Assembly (NCBI RefSeq): GCF_044987625.1 | Contig: NZ_JBJDSB010000001.1 | Coordinates: 620,001-684,000 of the forward strand | Reading direction: 5' to 3' | Source: Desulfobaculum sp044987625 | GTDB taxonomy: Bacteria; Desulfobacterota; Desulfovibrionia; Desulfovibrionales; Desulfovibrionaceae | DNA: 64,000 nucleotides | Shown: positions 31,080 through 40,461 of the stretch, piece by piece | Numbering within the stretch: position 1 is the first letter of the stretch | How the letters are laid out: each line of letters begins with the position of its first letter | Position numbers and translations under genes: made by a program | Notes under the pieces: generated by a model | Seen by the model: the letters and a program-made list of their open reading frames with translations, nothing else | Told to the model about the DNA's origin: nothing | The model's database searches: none

Positions 31080-31577
31080 ATGCGCATTTCGACCCGAAGC
31101 CGCTACGGGTTGCGAATGGTGCTCGACATCGCCGTGAACGGTCAGTCCTCACCGGTCCGGATACACGATGTCGCTGCACGCCAAGGACTCTCGGTCAAGT
31201 ATCTTGAAAAGCTCATCAGAATCCTCAAGGACCACGGTTTCATCCTCAGTAAACGTGGGCCGCGCGGGGGGCATATGCTTGCCCTGCCGCAAGAAGACCT
31301 CCACATCGGCAACATTGTCAGCGCCCTTGAAGGCGACCGGCACATCATCGACTGCACCGCGGACCCTCAGTGCTGTGAAGCGCAAAACAGCTGCCCCACC
31401 CGCAAGCTGTGGGACAACGCCGCGCGCAGCATGTTCGACACCCTCAACGCCGTCAGCGTTGCCGACATGGTAAAGGAAATCTCCCGCGCGGATGGCCTGC
31501 CCTCTGGTCCCGCAACAGACCCCACGCTTTCCGAAACGAAAATCGCCATGGCCGACCCCGTGGACGCCGCCAGCTAA
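31080..31577 (+). CDS. Rrf2/IscR-like iron-sulfur transcriptional regulator
   Basis: A 165-residue Rrf2-family regulator. The winged HTH covers residues 1-70 (STRSRYGLRMVLDIA, SVKYLEKLIRILKDHGFILSKRG, PRGGHMLA). Cys92, Cys98, Cys99 and Cys105 match the spacing of IscR cluster ligands (92/98/104 in E. coli), so it probably carries an Fe-S cluster and senses iron, sulfide or oxygen status. The C-terminal 50 residues are extended. AAGGAG precedes the ATG. No isc or suf genes follow; it lies between feoB and fur, so it may govern iron homeostasis. It could also be a cysteine-metabolism Rrf2 (CymR type). Confidence 0.88.
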   Translation: MRISTRSRYGLRMVLDIAVNGQSSPVRIHDVAARQGLSVKYLEKLIRILKDHGFILSKRGPRGGHMLALPQEDLHIGNIVSALEGDRHIIDCTADPQCCEAQNSCPTRKLWDNAARSMFDTLNAVSVADMVKEISRADGLPSGPATDPTLSETKIAMADPVDAAS

Positions 31578-31740
31578 GGCCGCTGCCACCTCTCCCCCTT
31601 CCTCGTCCCCGCAGCCTCGCCGGGGTCTTTGCGTTCGCCCCTGCGCCAAAGCAGCGCGACACTTCCTTGCGGATGTCGCTCGCACCTGGCGCGCCAACTC
31701 AAATTGAGGATATTTTGTCGATTTGACGCGGGACCGCATA

Positions 31741-31771
31741 AAAAAAGCGCCGCCTCGTAACGAAGCGGCGC
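31741..31771 (-). terminator. Terminator after fur
   Basis: On the minus strand GCGCCGC pairs with GCGGCGC around a short loop with CTTCG/CGAGG character, followed by TTTTTT. Confidence 0.88.
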
Positions 31772-31815
31772 AGTGTGGTCATATGGGGTACTGGCGTGGT
31801 GGCGCGGAGGGCGCG

Positions 31816-32262
31816 TTAGCCGTGTTCGGCCTTTTTGCTACGGCAATCCGCGCAGATGCCGTACAGGTACATCTCATGCCCGGTCAGGATGAAGCCGTGG
31901 GCCTCGGCCAGCTTTTCCTGCAACTCCTCAATGCGCTCATCCACCACGGCAAGGGCCTTGCCGCATTCCTGGCAGATGATGTGGTCATGATGGGAGTGGC
32001 CGTACTTGCGCTCGTAGCGGGTGACGCCGTCGCCAAAGTTCACTTCCTTGGCCAGCCCGGATTCCGAGAGCAGCTTGAGGGTACGGTACACCGTGGCCTG
32101 CCCGATGGACTTATCGGCCTTCTTGACGATAGTGTACAGGTCCTCGGAGGTATGGTGGCCCTTCTCCTCCAGAAAGATGTCCAAAATCAACCGCCGTTGC
32201 GGCGTCATTTTCAGGTTCTTTCTGTTGAGGTAATCGGAAAAAACTTCGAGCGCCTCTTTCAT
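31816..32262 (-). CDS. fur: Fur-family metalloregulator
   Basis: A 148-residue Fur protein. The DNA-binding helix region is MTPQRRLILDIFLEEKGHHTSEDLY, then IGQATVYRTLKLLSESGL. Metal sites include HSHHDHIIC, with Cys97/Cys100 (CQEC) and Cys137/Cys140 (CADC) as the structural zinc site. The start at 32262 has AGGGG upstream; two further upstream ATGs do not. Its position beside feo genes carrying Fur-like boxes supports an iron-responsive repressor; PerR remains possible from sequence alone. Confidence 0.9.
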   Translation of the reverse strand: MKEALEVFSDYLNRKNLKMTPQRRLILDIFLEEKGHHTSEDLYTIVKKADKSIGQATVYRTLKLLSESGLAKEVNFGDGVTRYERKYGHSHHDHIICQECGKALAVVDERIEELQEKLAEAHGFILTGHEMYLYGICADCRSKKAEHG

Positions 32263-32347
32263 GCTACGTCCCCTTGGCATTTTTTCGCATTTATTCAAGC
32301 TAGAAGCATTCTGTCAAGCTGGCTGCACAACTCATACCGGAGCACTC

Positions 32348-32989
32348 ATGAATCCCCACGCCAACTGCATCGACATCTCCCTCGCCCTTGGGCGCGAGGA
32401 TGCCCCGTGGCCGGGGGACCCGGCATTCTCAACAACTGCTGCCGCAACATCGGATACAGGCGGCATCACGTCAAGCCTCAGCCTGTGCGCCCACAGCGGC
32501 ACGCACATTGATACCCCGGCCCACATTCTGGATGGCGGCGCGCGCCTTGCGGACTACGCCCCGCATGATTTTTTCCTCCACGCGCTGGTGGTGGATATTC
32601 AGGACGCCCCGCACGTCGCCGCCCAGCACATCGCCGCACTGCCTGATGGCGGCCCGCAGGCGCTGCTCTTCCGCACGCGCAACACCCGAAACGGCCTCGC
32701 GCATCCGGGGCAGTTTTCACCGGACTTTGCCGCCTTTACGCCGGATGCGGGGCGCGCCCTTGCCGGGCGGGACCTGCGCCTTGTGGGCATAGACGCCCCG
32801 TCCGTTGACGCCGCCAGCGCCCATGACCTGCCGGTGCACCACGCGCTGCTCTCGCGCGGCATTCTGCTGCTGGAAAACCTGAACCTGCACCACGCCGCGC
32901 CGGGGCTGTACACCCTGTGCTGTCTGCCCTTGTCCATGCCGGACCTTGAGGCCTCGCCCGTCCGGGCGGTGCTGCTCCCCGCCACGTAA
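32348..32989 (+). CDS. Cyclase-family metal hydrolase (kynurenine formamidase-like)
   Basis: A 213-residue protein of the PF04199 cyclase family. The signature HSGTHIDTPAH lies near residue 56 and supplies metal ligands. DISLALGREDAPWPGDP at the N-terminus is the usual family start, and later GIDAPSVDAA and HHALLSRGILLLENL fit too. Members hydrolyse amides or lactones such as N-formylkynurenine or isatin. With no tryptophan catabolism genes nearby, the substrate is open. The start has GGAG five bases upstream; it is divergent from fur. Confidence 0.85.
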   Translation: MNPHANCIDISLALGREDAPWPGDPAFSTTAAATSDTGGITSSLSLCAHSGTHIDTPAHILDGGARLADYAPHDFFLHALVVDIQDAPHVAAQHIAALPDGGPQALLFRTRNTRNGLAHPGQFSPDFAAFTPDAGRALAGRDLRLVGIDAPSVDAASAHDLPVHHALLSRGILLLENLNLHHAAPGLYTLCCLPLSMPDLEASPVRAVLLPAT

Positions 32990-32998
32990 CACAAAAAA

Positions 32999-33037
32999 GG
33001 CGGCCCGGAATGCATTCCGGGCCGCCCTGTTTTTTTT
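32999..33037. terminator. Perfect palindromic bidirectional terminator
   Basis: A 28-base exact palindrome (14-bp arms, starting GGCGGCCC) flanked by AAAAAA on the left and a run of T on the right. It serves both the cyclase-family gene and the converging M16C peptidase gene. Confidence 0.92.
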
Positions 33038-33067
33038 GGATCGTGCTTCGCCCAAGGAGGCGGGACC

Positions 33068-35959
33068 TTACATGACGTCCGTCACCGCAAGTCCGGCGGC
33101 GGACCCCGTGATGCCGTCCTTGGAGCCGAGGACCGCCACATCGCCGTCCTGCATCAATGCGGCCAGCACCTCGCCAAAGGCGTTGAAGTCCGCCTGCGTG
33201 GTCGCCAGCAGTTCCTTGCGCATGGCGCTGCGGCGCTCTGGCGTATCGCCCACCAGAATGCGCGCCATGGCGGTGTAGCCCTGCGCATCAGGCAACATGT
33301 AGGCATCCACTTCACCCATGGCGCCGATGATGCTCTTGACCAGTTCGTCCTTGTCGAGGGTGAGGCTTTGCAGGTACTGCGCCGCGCCGTCGTACACCGA
33401 CAGCGTCCCGTCAAGGTTCGGGTCGCGATAGGAGGCAAAAGCCATGGTCTTGCTGAAACGGTCCAGCGCGCTGAACGCGCCGTACGCACCGCCCTGCACG
33501 CGCACCTGATCCCACAGGTAGTCCATACGCAGATAGCGGTTCACGCACAGATGCGCGCCGCTAAAGGCGTAGCCGGCCTTTTTGAGGTCCACAATCTTGC
33601 CCACGTAGTTCACCTGCGCGGGGATGGTCAGGCCTTCGCGGGACGGCAGAGGCTGCGGCGTCCACGCAGCGGGCGCTCCCGAGGCTTCGGGCAACCCGCC
33701 AAGGAAGTCCCCCAGCGCGCCGTTCACGCCAGCCAGCGCCTCTGTGGACGCCGTCACGTTCACCAGCATGTCGCGGCGGGTGATGATGGCGCTGCGCAGA
33801 CCCTCCAAGCGGGCACGCACGCCGTCCCAATCCGCGTCGATATCCTTGAGCAACTGGCGCAGGAAGAAAAGTTCCTCCACGCCGCCCATGGCCTCGTTCA
33901 TCCATCCCGCCAAACCAGCGCGGGCGCGCAGGCGCGACATGACCACCATATGCCCAGCCGGGATGAGGCGCTGTTCCATGCGCGCCTTTTCCTCCAGCAC
34001 AATGCGGCGGAAGCGGTCCTTGTCATCAAAGCGGGCGGTAAGCAGGACGTCCGTCAGAATATCCAGCAGGTCGCCGGTATTGGCGGCCATGGCCTTGCCG
34101 CGCAGGAACAGGCGCGCCACGGTGTCGCCGTCCACGGTCTCGGCCACGAAGGTGTCGGGATCAATGCCGCCGGTCTTGCGGGCGATGCGCATGGTCAGGG
34201 TGGAGAAGTCTTCCTTCTCGGTGCCCATCTCAAGCAGTGCGCGGCCAAACAGCGGAATAAGCGGCACATCGGGCTGCGCCACGCCGCGGATGTCGAATCC
34301 GGCGTCAAGGTAGACGATGCCCTGCGTGGGCAGGTCGTGGCTCAGGACGCGCACACCGGCCACATCCGTTTCGGCTGTGGGGATGGCCTTTTCCTGTTCG
34401 GGCAAATCGTCAATGCCCAGCATGGGGATGGAGGCGAGGTCCTCGGGGTTGTCCGGGGCCTCCTGCGCAGCCTTCAGGGCGCGGGCGGAGTCGATAACCG
34501 CCTGCACGTCCTGCTCGCTCATCCCGGCCTTGATGGCGGCCAGCTCTTCGCGTTCCTCGCGGTCGCGGCGCTCGGCCAGCTCCGGGTCCGGAGTCAGGAG
34601 CACGGTCACGCGGTGGCCGTTGCCCAGCAGGTACTCGCGCAGCAGATTCTGGAAGACGGGCACGCCCTCGGCCAGTTCGGCCTTCAGGCGCTCAAGAGGC
34701 CCTTCAAAGGCCAGCGGCGCAAAGGGGTCGCCGTCGTACAGCCATGTGGTCAGGGACATGAGCATCATGGACAGGCCCTTGGGGAAGCGCCCGGTGTTCT
34801 GCTCGCGCAGGTCAAATTCCACGCTGTTCAGGGCCGCTTCCACCATCTCGTCCGAGGGGCCGTTTTCGCCAAGGCCGCGCAGCACATCAAGGATGATGCC
34901 CTCGGCCTTTTCGCGGTTCTCGGCGTCCATGCCTTTAAGGCCAACGGAGAAGGACATCTGGCGCAATTCGTCCTCAAGGCCCACCCCGGCGAGGTCTTCG
35001 CCAAGGCCGGATTCCATCAGCGCGCGGCGCAGCGGCGAGGACGGCAGACCAATGAGCACATGCTCCAGCACCTGCAGGCGCAGGGCAAGGTCACGGTCCG
35101 AGGTTTCGGGCAGCAGCCAATTCATGGTGAACATGGCCTTGGCGTCCGCGCCGCCAGCGTAGTGGCGCTCCACCACGGCGGGCTGATTGGTGGGCGTTTG
35201 CACCTCCACCTCGGAGTCCACGGTCAGCGCCTCAAAGCCGCTGAGGGCGTCGGCCAAAATCTTCAGGCGGGTGTCTTCGTCGTCATCGCCATAGAACCAG
35301 AAACGCGCGTTGGAGGGATGGTACAGCGTACGGTGGAACTCCATGAACATTTCATGGTTCAGGTCCGGGATGTGGCGCGGGTCGCCGCCGGAGTCCAGCC
35401 CGTAGGTGGTATCCGGGAACAGCTCGCGCTGGGAGAATTCGTGCAGCAGGCTATCCGGAGAGCTGTACGCGCCCTTCATTTCGTTAAAGACCACACCCTT
35501 GCGGGTAAGTTCGCCCTCTGGGGAATCCAGCTCATAGTGCCAGCCTTCCTGCTGGAAAATCTGCTCGGTGATGCGCGGGTGGAACACGGCGTCTATGTAG
35601 ACGTCCACAAGGTTGTAGAAGTCCTGCACATTGGTGCTGGCCACGGGGTAGCAGGTCTTGTCCGGATAGGTGAAGGCGTTGAGGAAGGTCTGGAGCGAGC
35701 CCTTCAGCAATTCCACAAACGGCTCCTTGACCGGGTACTTGGCGGAGCCGCACAGCACGGAATGCTCCAGAATGTGGGGCACGCCTGTGGAATCGCGCGG
35801 GGGCGTGCGGAAGCTGACGCCAAAGACCTTGTTCTCGTCGGGGCAGGTCAGGCTCATGAGTTCCGCGCCGGTCCTCTGATGGCGGAAGTGCCGCGCCTTC
35901 ACGCCGAGTTCGGCAATTTCCTTCTCAACAAGCAACTCGAATCCGTGTATAATCGTCAT
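33068..35959 (-). CDS. M16C zinc peptidase (PreP/insulinase family)
   Basis: A 963-residue metalloprotease of the presequence protease type. The inverted zinc motif HILEH lies at residues 62-66, followed by SVLCGS and KGSLQTFLNAFTYPDKTCY. The distal zinc-ligand Glu is expected in GVVFNEMKGAYS. The middle helical linker and the C-terminal half (GAYGAFSALDRFSKTMAFASYRDP) complete the two-chamber fold. It degrades unfolded peptides in the cytosol; no signal peptide is seen. Length agrees with PreP (about 970). It stands alone between converging and diverging neighbours. Confidence 0.93.
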   Translation of the reverse strand: MTIIHGFELLVEKEIAELGVKARHFRHQRTGAELMSLTCPDENKVFGVSFRTPPRDSTGVPHILEHSVLCGSAKYPVKEPFVELLKGSLQTFLNAFTYPDKTCYPVASTNVQDFYNLVDVYIDAVFHPRITEQIFQQEGWHYELDSPEGELTRKGVVFNEMKGAYSSPDSLLHEFSQRELFPDTTYGLDSGGDPRHIPDLNHEMFMEFHRTLYHPSNARFWFYGDDDEDTRLKILADALSGFEALTVDSEVEVQTPTNQPAVVERHYAGGADAKAMFTMNWLLPETSDRDLALRLQVLEHVLIGLPSSPLRRALMESGLGEDLAGVGLEDELRQMSFSVGLKGMDAENREKAEGIILDVLRGLGENGPSDEMVEAALNSVEFDLREQNTGRFPKGLSMMLMSLTTWLYDGDPFAPLAFEGPLERLKAELAEGVPVFQNLLREYLLGNGHRVTVLLTPDPELAERRDREEREELAAIKAGMSEQDVQAVIDSARALKAAQEAPDNPEDLASIPMLGIDDLPEQEKAIPTAETDVAGVRVLSHDLPTQGIVYLDAGFDIRGVAQPDVPLIPLFGRALLEMGTEKEDFSTLTMRIARKTGGIDPDTFVAETVDGDTVARLFLRGKAMAANTGDLLDILTDVLLTARFDDKDRFRRIVLEEKARMEQRLIPAGHMVVMSRLRARAGLAGWMNEAMGGVEELFFLRQLLKDIDADWDGVRARLEGLRSAIITRRDMLVNVTASTEALAGVNGALGDFLGGLPEASGAPAAWTPQPLPSREGLTIPAQVNYVGKIVDLKKAGYAFSGAHLCVNRYLRMDYLWDQVRVQGGAYGAFSALDRFSKTMAFASYRDPNLDGTLSVYDGAAQYLQSLTLDKDELVKSIIGAMGEVDAYMLPDAQGYTAMARILVGDTPERRSAMRKELLATTQADFNAFGEVLAALMQDGDVAVLGSKDGITGSAAGLAVTDVM

Positions 35960-36044
35960 CCATTCCTCCCGCTTTGCGCCAAAGGCTAAAGGGAGCCAAG
36001 GCGGCGGTACTTTGTCGTTTTTTTAGCCACGAAGGGTGTTGTAC

Positions 36045-36818
36045 ATGAGCTTTCTCGCAAATAAAACCGTCATCGTCACCGGCGCGTCGTCCGGCGTTGG
36101 CCGCGCGGCCGCGCAGGAGCTGGCCGAACGCGGTGCGCGCCTTGTGCTGTCCGCCAGAGCTGTGGATCCGCTGAAAGCCGCGCTGGAGGCATGCGCAAAC
36201 GCCTCGCACGAGGCGGGGTTCCCCGGCGATCACGCCATGATAGCCGGGAGTGTCGCAAAGGCCAAGGTCGCAGAAAGCCTCGTTGCCACGGCCATGAATA
36301 TGGGGGCGTTTACGGGTCTCATCCACGCGGCGGGTGTGCTGGCCCCCGGCCCCGCGCTGTGGGAGCTGGACCCGGACCGCTTTCAGGACGTGTTTGACGC
36401 CAGCGTCCATGGGGCGTGGATGCTCATCCATACGGCCATGCCCGCCCTCAGCCATATGGAGAACAGCTTTGCCGTGTTCCTTGGCTCCGGCGCGGCGGAA
36501 ATCACCCAGCCCGGCATCGCCGCCTACTGCGCGGCCAAGGCCGCGGAGGAGCACATGGTCCGCCAACTGGCTGTGGAACTGCCGCAGGTGGCGTCCATGG
36601 TCTACCGCCCCGGCATTGTGGACACGCCCATGCAGGCCAAAGCCCGCGCCAGCACGGGAGAGATGGCGGACAAAGTCAGCGCCGTCTTCAGCGCTTGGCA
36701 CGAGCGCGGCGAGCTGCTGACCCCGCAGGAATCCGCCTGCGCCCTCGTCTCCCTCATTGAGGGCGGCGTCCGGCGCTTTCATGGCGGCATTGCCACCGTG
36801 GCGGATGCCTCGGGCTGA
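36045..36818 (+). CDS. Short-chain dehydrogenase/reductase
   Basis: A 257-residue classical SDR. The cofactor motif TGASSGVG is at residues 13-20, the structural motif HAAGV replaces NNAG, the catalytic tyrosine and lysine are in YCAAK, and SVHGAW gives the Asn-region variant. A serine lies in LGSGAA. RPGIVDTPM follows the active site. NADP is suggested by an Arg after beta-2 (LSARAVD). The substrate is unknown. The ATG at 36045 is preferred to a TTG nine bases earlier. Confidence 0.9.
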   Translation: MSFLANKTVIVTGASSGVGRAAAQELAERGARLVLSARAVDPLKAALEACANASHEAGFPGDHAMIAGSVAKAKVAESLVATAMNMGAFTGLIHAAGVLAPGPALWELDPDRFQDVFDASVHGAWMLIHTAMPALSHMENSFAVFLGSGAAEITQPGIAAYCAAKAAEEHMVRQLAVELPQVASMVYRPGIVDTPMQAKARASTGEMADKVSAVFSAWHERGELLTPQESACALVSLIEGGVRRFHGGIATVADASG

Positions 36819-36895
36819 CGCCGGGCACACTGCCACCACCTCGCCGCCACGGCGCGGCGCACACCACAACGACACCACGCAGGAACAGACAGTCC

Positions 36896-37939
36896 ATGAC
36901 CACGCAGACAGACCACCACACCACCGCGCAGGCACTTGTTGACCGCCAATTCGCCTTTGCGGACCTTTCGCATCCGGCCATGGCCATGCTCCACAGCCTC
37001 GCCATGACCGATACCACAGAAGCCCTTGCCAGCGGCGCGCTGACGCCGCCGAAGCCGGGCAACACGCCGCCCCTGCCTGAGCCGCAGGCCCCGCTCAACG
37101 CCATAGACCTGCTGCGCGATGAAATCTCCCTGCCGTCCCTGCCCTCGGTCTATGCCGAACTGCAATCGGTCATCGCCGACACCAACTCCTCGGCCAGTGA
37201 TGTGGCGCGGGTTATCTCGTCGGACACCAGTTTGACGGCCTTTTTACTGCGGCTGGTGAACAGCGCGTTCTATAGCTTCCCCTCGCAGATTGACACCATC
37301 TCGCGCGCTGTGGCCGTGGTGGGCACGGCGCAACTGTCCACCCTGGCCCTTGGCACCTCGGTCATGACCATGTTCACCGGCATTCCTGAGGAGCTCACCA
37401 ATATGGAGGACTTCTGGCGGCACAGCATCAGTGTGGGCGTGCTGGCCCGCGCCATTGCCGTACGCAGCGCCACGGGCGAGCCGGAGCGCTTTTTCGTTGC
37501 GGGGCTGCTGCACGATGTTGGCCGCCTTGCCCTGTGCAAAGTCGCCCCGGACCGCTTTGGCGACGCCATTGCCACCGCCCGGGCCAAGGGCATGCTCCTC
37601 TACGAGGCCGAGCGCGAAGCCCTTGGCGTTGACCACGCCACCCTTGGCGGCATGCTGCTGCGCAAGTGGAACCTGCCCTTTAGCCTAGTCAACGCCGTGC
37701 TCTACCACCACGACCCGGCGCGCGCCTCCAAGCCCGAGGCCTCCGCCGTTATCCACCTTGCGGATATTCTCTCCTGTGCACTCTTCCACGGCCACACCAC
37801 AGAGCGCCTTGTGCCGCCGCTGTCCAGTGAAGCGTGGGACGCCCTGCGCCTGAGTCCGGACGACCTGCCCGCCTGCGTCAACGGCGCGCAGGGGCAGATT
37901 GACGAAACCCTCCACGCCCTGTTGCACGGCGGCACCTAA
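36896..37939 (+). CDS. HDOD-domain signalling protein
   Basis: A 347-residue protein. After about 65 disordered N-terminal residues comes the HDOD domain (LPSLPSVYAELQSVI, then ARVISSDTSLTAFLLRLVNSAFYSF, IDTISRAVAVVGTAQLSTLAL). Later the HD-like GLLHDVGRLAL and LVNAVLYHHDP appear. HDOD proteins lack reliable phosphodiesterase activity and act as scaffolds in motility, c-di-GMP and DNA-damage signalling. It stands in no clear operon. Confidence 0.9.
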   Translation: MTTQTDHHTTAQALVDRQFAFADLSHPAMAMLHSLAMTDTTEALASGALTPPKPGNTPPLPEPQAPLNAIDLLRDEISLPSLPSVYAELQSVIADTNSSASDVARVISSDTSLTAFLLRLVNSAFYSFPSQIDTISRAVAVVGTAQLSTLALGTSVMTMFTGIPEELTNMEDFWRHSISVGVLARAIAVRSATGEPERFFVAGLLHDVGRLALCKVAPDRFGDAIATARAKGMLLYEAEREALGVDHATLGGMLLRKWNLPFSLVNAVLYHHDPARASKPEASAVIHLADILSCALFHGHTTERLVPPLSSEAWDALRLSPDDLPACVNGAQGQIDETLHALLHGGT

Positions 37940-38307
37940 CCCCGCACGGGACCCAAGACGACGCGCTGTAACGCCGCGCCCCGTTATTGCCCAAACAGTG
38001 CGCCCAGACAATGGCCTCTGCCGCCCCGCCGCCGCACGGACGGGACCCTTCCTCCGCCCTGTAGCGCGCGGCGTCCGCCACAGCCCCCAATGCACCAACC
38101 CCGGACGCGTTGCCGCATCCGGGGTTGAAAAGCGTGGCCCGCCGCCACAAGCGCGCCATAAGGCTGGCGCGCCACGTATTTTTCCCAGCCAAGCTGGCTC
38201 GTTGTCTTGCTGACGATTCGAACAAAGCGCGGCTCAAGGCGCACGGATGGTCCACGCCCAAAGGGCAACCGCATTACGCGGCCACAACGCCGCCGGTCTC
38301 CGCCCGC
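37940..38307. other. Intergenic stretch with one strong hairpin
   Basis: No supported gene in 368 bases. CAACCCCGGA (38096-38105) pairs with TCCGGGGTTG (38118-38127) around a 12-base loop. It has no T-run, so it is a weak terminator candidate for either converging gene. Confidence 0.5.
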
Positions 38308-39597
38308 CTAGGCGAGCATGCCGGACAGGGTCGCATCCCCGCCGTCGAACAGCGACAGCGCAAGCTCCATCTCGCTGGCAAAGCGGCTGTGCACTGCACT
38401 GCGGACCCGCTCCGTGGAGGAGCCGAACTGGCCGCTGCGGTGGGCATACACTTCCTGAATAAGCGACTTGCCAAAGTCCTCGCCGCCATTTCTGTTCACG
38501 GCGTCCACGGCGCTGGCAAAGATGCGCGCCGAGCCGGATGCCCCGTGCTGTACGGCGGTGCTCCACAGCACCTGCGCCAGCACGCCGCCCTCGCCTTCAA
38601 GGTCCAGCCCTGTCAGCTCGGCCACCTTGCGCGCCGCCGGCAGAAAGTGCGTCTCGCGGATGAACTCGTGCTGTACATCGGCAAAGCGCTCCGGCTCCGC
38701 CTGCGCAATATCCTCCCACGCAGCGGGAACGGCTCCCGTGGTGGACCCGGTGTTGGCCTTGCCCGCGCCGCGCAGAGCCTCGGCCCATTTGGGCGCGTGG
38801 CGGTCAAGGTATGTCAGAAAACCGTCAAAGGTCCCCGCGCGTGATGAAATCTGGTACATGCCGTAGGACGTGCCGCCCACCCGGTCATACCCGATCACGC
38901 CGGGATCGCCATTGGATTCAAAACGCGCCGCCAGCAAGCCTGCAAGGCGCGCGGCCTCGCTGCTGCCGTAGGCCTTGTTTTCCATGGCCTGCGTTGCCGC
39001 CTGCCGTGAGGGCGACTCGGTGGGCGTATGACCTGCGGCCTGCGCCATCACAGCGCCGGCTGCGGCATCTGCGTCAGTTGTAGCCCCCGCCGTGGCGGCC
39101 TGCACGGCCGCACTGCCCGGCTGGGCGCCGGCGTCGGTCTTGGCGCTGACGGTGGCAAAGGAATCGCCCGCAGCGCCGTGTTTCTGCGCCGTGGTCATGG
39201 ACTCGGTGCGTTGTCTGTGGTGGACGTTTCGCAGGGTCTCCAGCATGGTTGCCAACGCATTGGCGCCGCCCAGCGCGCCGGGGAAGGCTCCCTCGCCGTC
39301 GCCCCGCGCGTCGCCGCCGGAGTCCGACAACGTGTCGATGAGCATGGAAGCGTCCGTCAGCCCTGCGAATTCGCTGGCCTGATGCGCCCCCCCCTCACCG
39401 GTCATACCGTTTATGAATTCCCGGCCCAGCATCAGCTGGCCTTCAACGCCCGTGTATGTTCCCGGGCCGCCGGTAAGAATGCTCTGCAACATGCTGCCAA
39501 AGGCCGCATCCCCCAGCGGCAGGCCCTGCCCGCCGCGGAACTGCGATATCTTCTGAAGCGCCGCAATCTGTTTGGTTATGCTACTTAATCTATTCAT
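38308..39597 (-). CDS. Muramidase-like peptidoglycan hydrolase (putative)
   Basis: A 429-residue protein. Residues 1-200 are low-complexity (Ala, Gly, Thr). The C-terminal domain begins near Glu227 (ARFESNGDPGVIGYD) and continues GGTSYGMYQISSRAGTFDGFLTYL and QVLWSTAVQHGASGSARIF; the E...GG-SYG-YQI arrangement resembles lysozyme-like domains of phage-tail and VgrG-associated wall hydrolases, with Glu227 the likely catalytic acid. No classical signal peptide is evident. AGGAG lies nine bases before the ATG at 39597. A flagellar or secretion-related role is possible. It is unlinked to the phage cluster. Confidence 0.6.
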   Translation of the reverse strand: MNRLSSITKQIAALQKISQFRGGQGLPLGDAAFGSMLQSILTGGPGTYTGVEGQLMLGREFINGMTGEGGAHQASEFAGLTDASMLIDTLSDSGGDARGDGEGAFPGALGGANALATMLETLRNVHHRQRTESMTTAQKHGAAGDSFATVSAKTDAGAQPGSAAVQAATAGATTDADAAAGAVMAQAAGHTPTESPSRQAATQAMENKAYGSSEAARLAGLLAARFESNGDPGVIGYDRVGGTSYGMYQISSRAGTFDGFLTYLDRHAPKWAEALRGAGKANTGSTTGAVPAAWEDIAQAEPERFADVQHEFIRETHFLPAARKVAELTGLDLEGEGGVLAQVLWSTAVQHGASGSARIFASAVDAVNRNGGEDFGKSLIQEVYAHRSGQFGSSTERVRSAVHSRFASEMELALSLFDGGDATLSGMLA

Positions 39598-39777
39598 GTA
39601 CACGCTCTCCTAACGGGAATGACGACGTCGAAAAACCGACGATTCCCCCTCTCATGAGGGTATTGAGCAATAAGCATGCCTAGATACTGAAACACTGCAA
39701 TTCCAGCGAAGCATTTGCCCTTTTTAGCGTCTTTCCTGTAGGCTTGCCGCATACATTATCATTTTGAGGAGATACCA

Positions 39778-40332
39778 ATGATGACACGAGACGAAGCGCT
39801 GGCCCTTATCACCGCGCAAAATCCCGAACCGCACCTGATCAATCACGCCAAACAGACCGAAGCCATCATGCGCGCCCTTGCGCCGCAGTTTGAGGCGGAC
39901 GCCGAGCTGTGGGGCATCACCGGCCTGCTGCACGACCTTGACTACCCCATGACCAAGGACACGCCCGAACAGCACGGCGCCATGGCCAAGGATATGCTGG
40001 ACGGCCAAATGCCCGAAGACGCCCTGCACGCCATCATCGCCCACAATGAAGAATGCACAGGCGTTGCCGCCGAAAGCACGTTCGACTACGCCCTGCGCGC
40101 GGCAGAGACCGTCACCGGTCTCATCTCCGCCGCCGCCCTTGTGCGCCCCACCCGCATGGACGGCATGAAGGCCAAGAGCCTGAAAAAGAAAATGAAGGAC
40201 AAATCCTTCGCCGCCAGCGTCAACCGCGAGCGCATCCACGAGTGTGAGAAGCTGGACATGGACCTTGGCGCATTTTTGACCCTGTCCATCGCCGCCATGG
40301 CCGGCGTGGCCGAGGAAACCGGCATCGCCTAG
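39778..40332 (+). CDS. HD-domain hydrolase
   Basis: A 184-residue single-domain HD protein. The metal motif appears as H in LINHAKQTEAIMRAL, HD in LLHDLDYP and H in HNEE. It lacks a second domain. Similar stand-alone HDIG proteins are predicted phosphohydrolases of unknown substrate. GGAG precedes tandem ATGs at 39778 and 39781. It is followed closely by the YihY gene. Confidence 0.85.
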   Translation: MMTRDEALALITAQNPEPHLINHAKQTEAIMRALAPQFEADAELWGITGLLHDLDYPMTKDTPEQHGAMAKDMLDGQMPEDALHAIIAHNEECTGVAAESTFDYALRAAETVTGLISAAALVRPTRMDGMKAKSLKKKMKDKSFAASVNRERIHECEKLDMDLGAFLTLSIAAMAGVAEETGIA

Positions 40333-40461
40333 CCCCGCGGCCAAGGCCCGCGCCAGCTTGACCAGAACCAAACACGGGCACGAAGCCGCCACAGCGCCCT
40401 TCGTGCCCGGCACTCGCTCACCCAGCGGATGCCCGCATCCGCGCCACCATTGGAGGACGCC

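Noticed and set aside
33368..35989. An 873-codon plus-strand frame opposite the M16C peptidase
   Set aside because: It lies wholly antisense to a peptidase with intact motifs and gives a His/Gln/Ala-rich product without a family.
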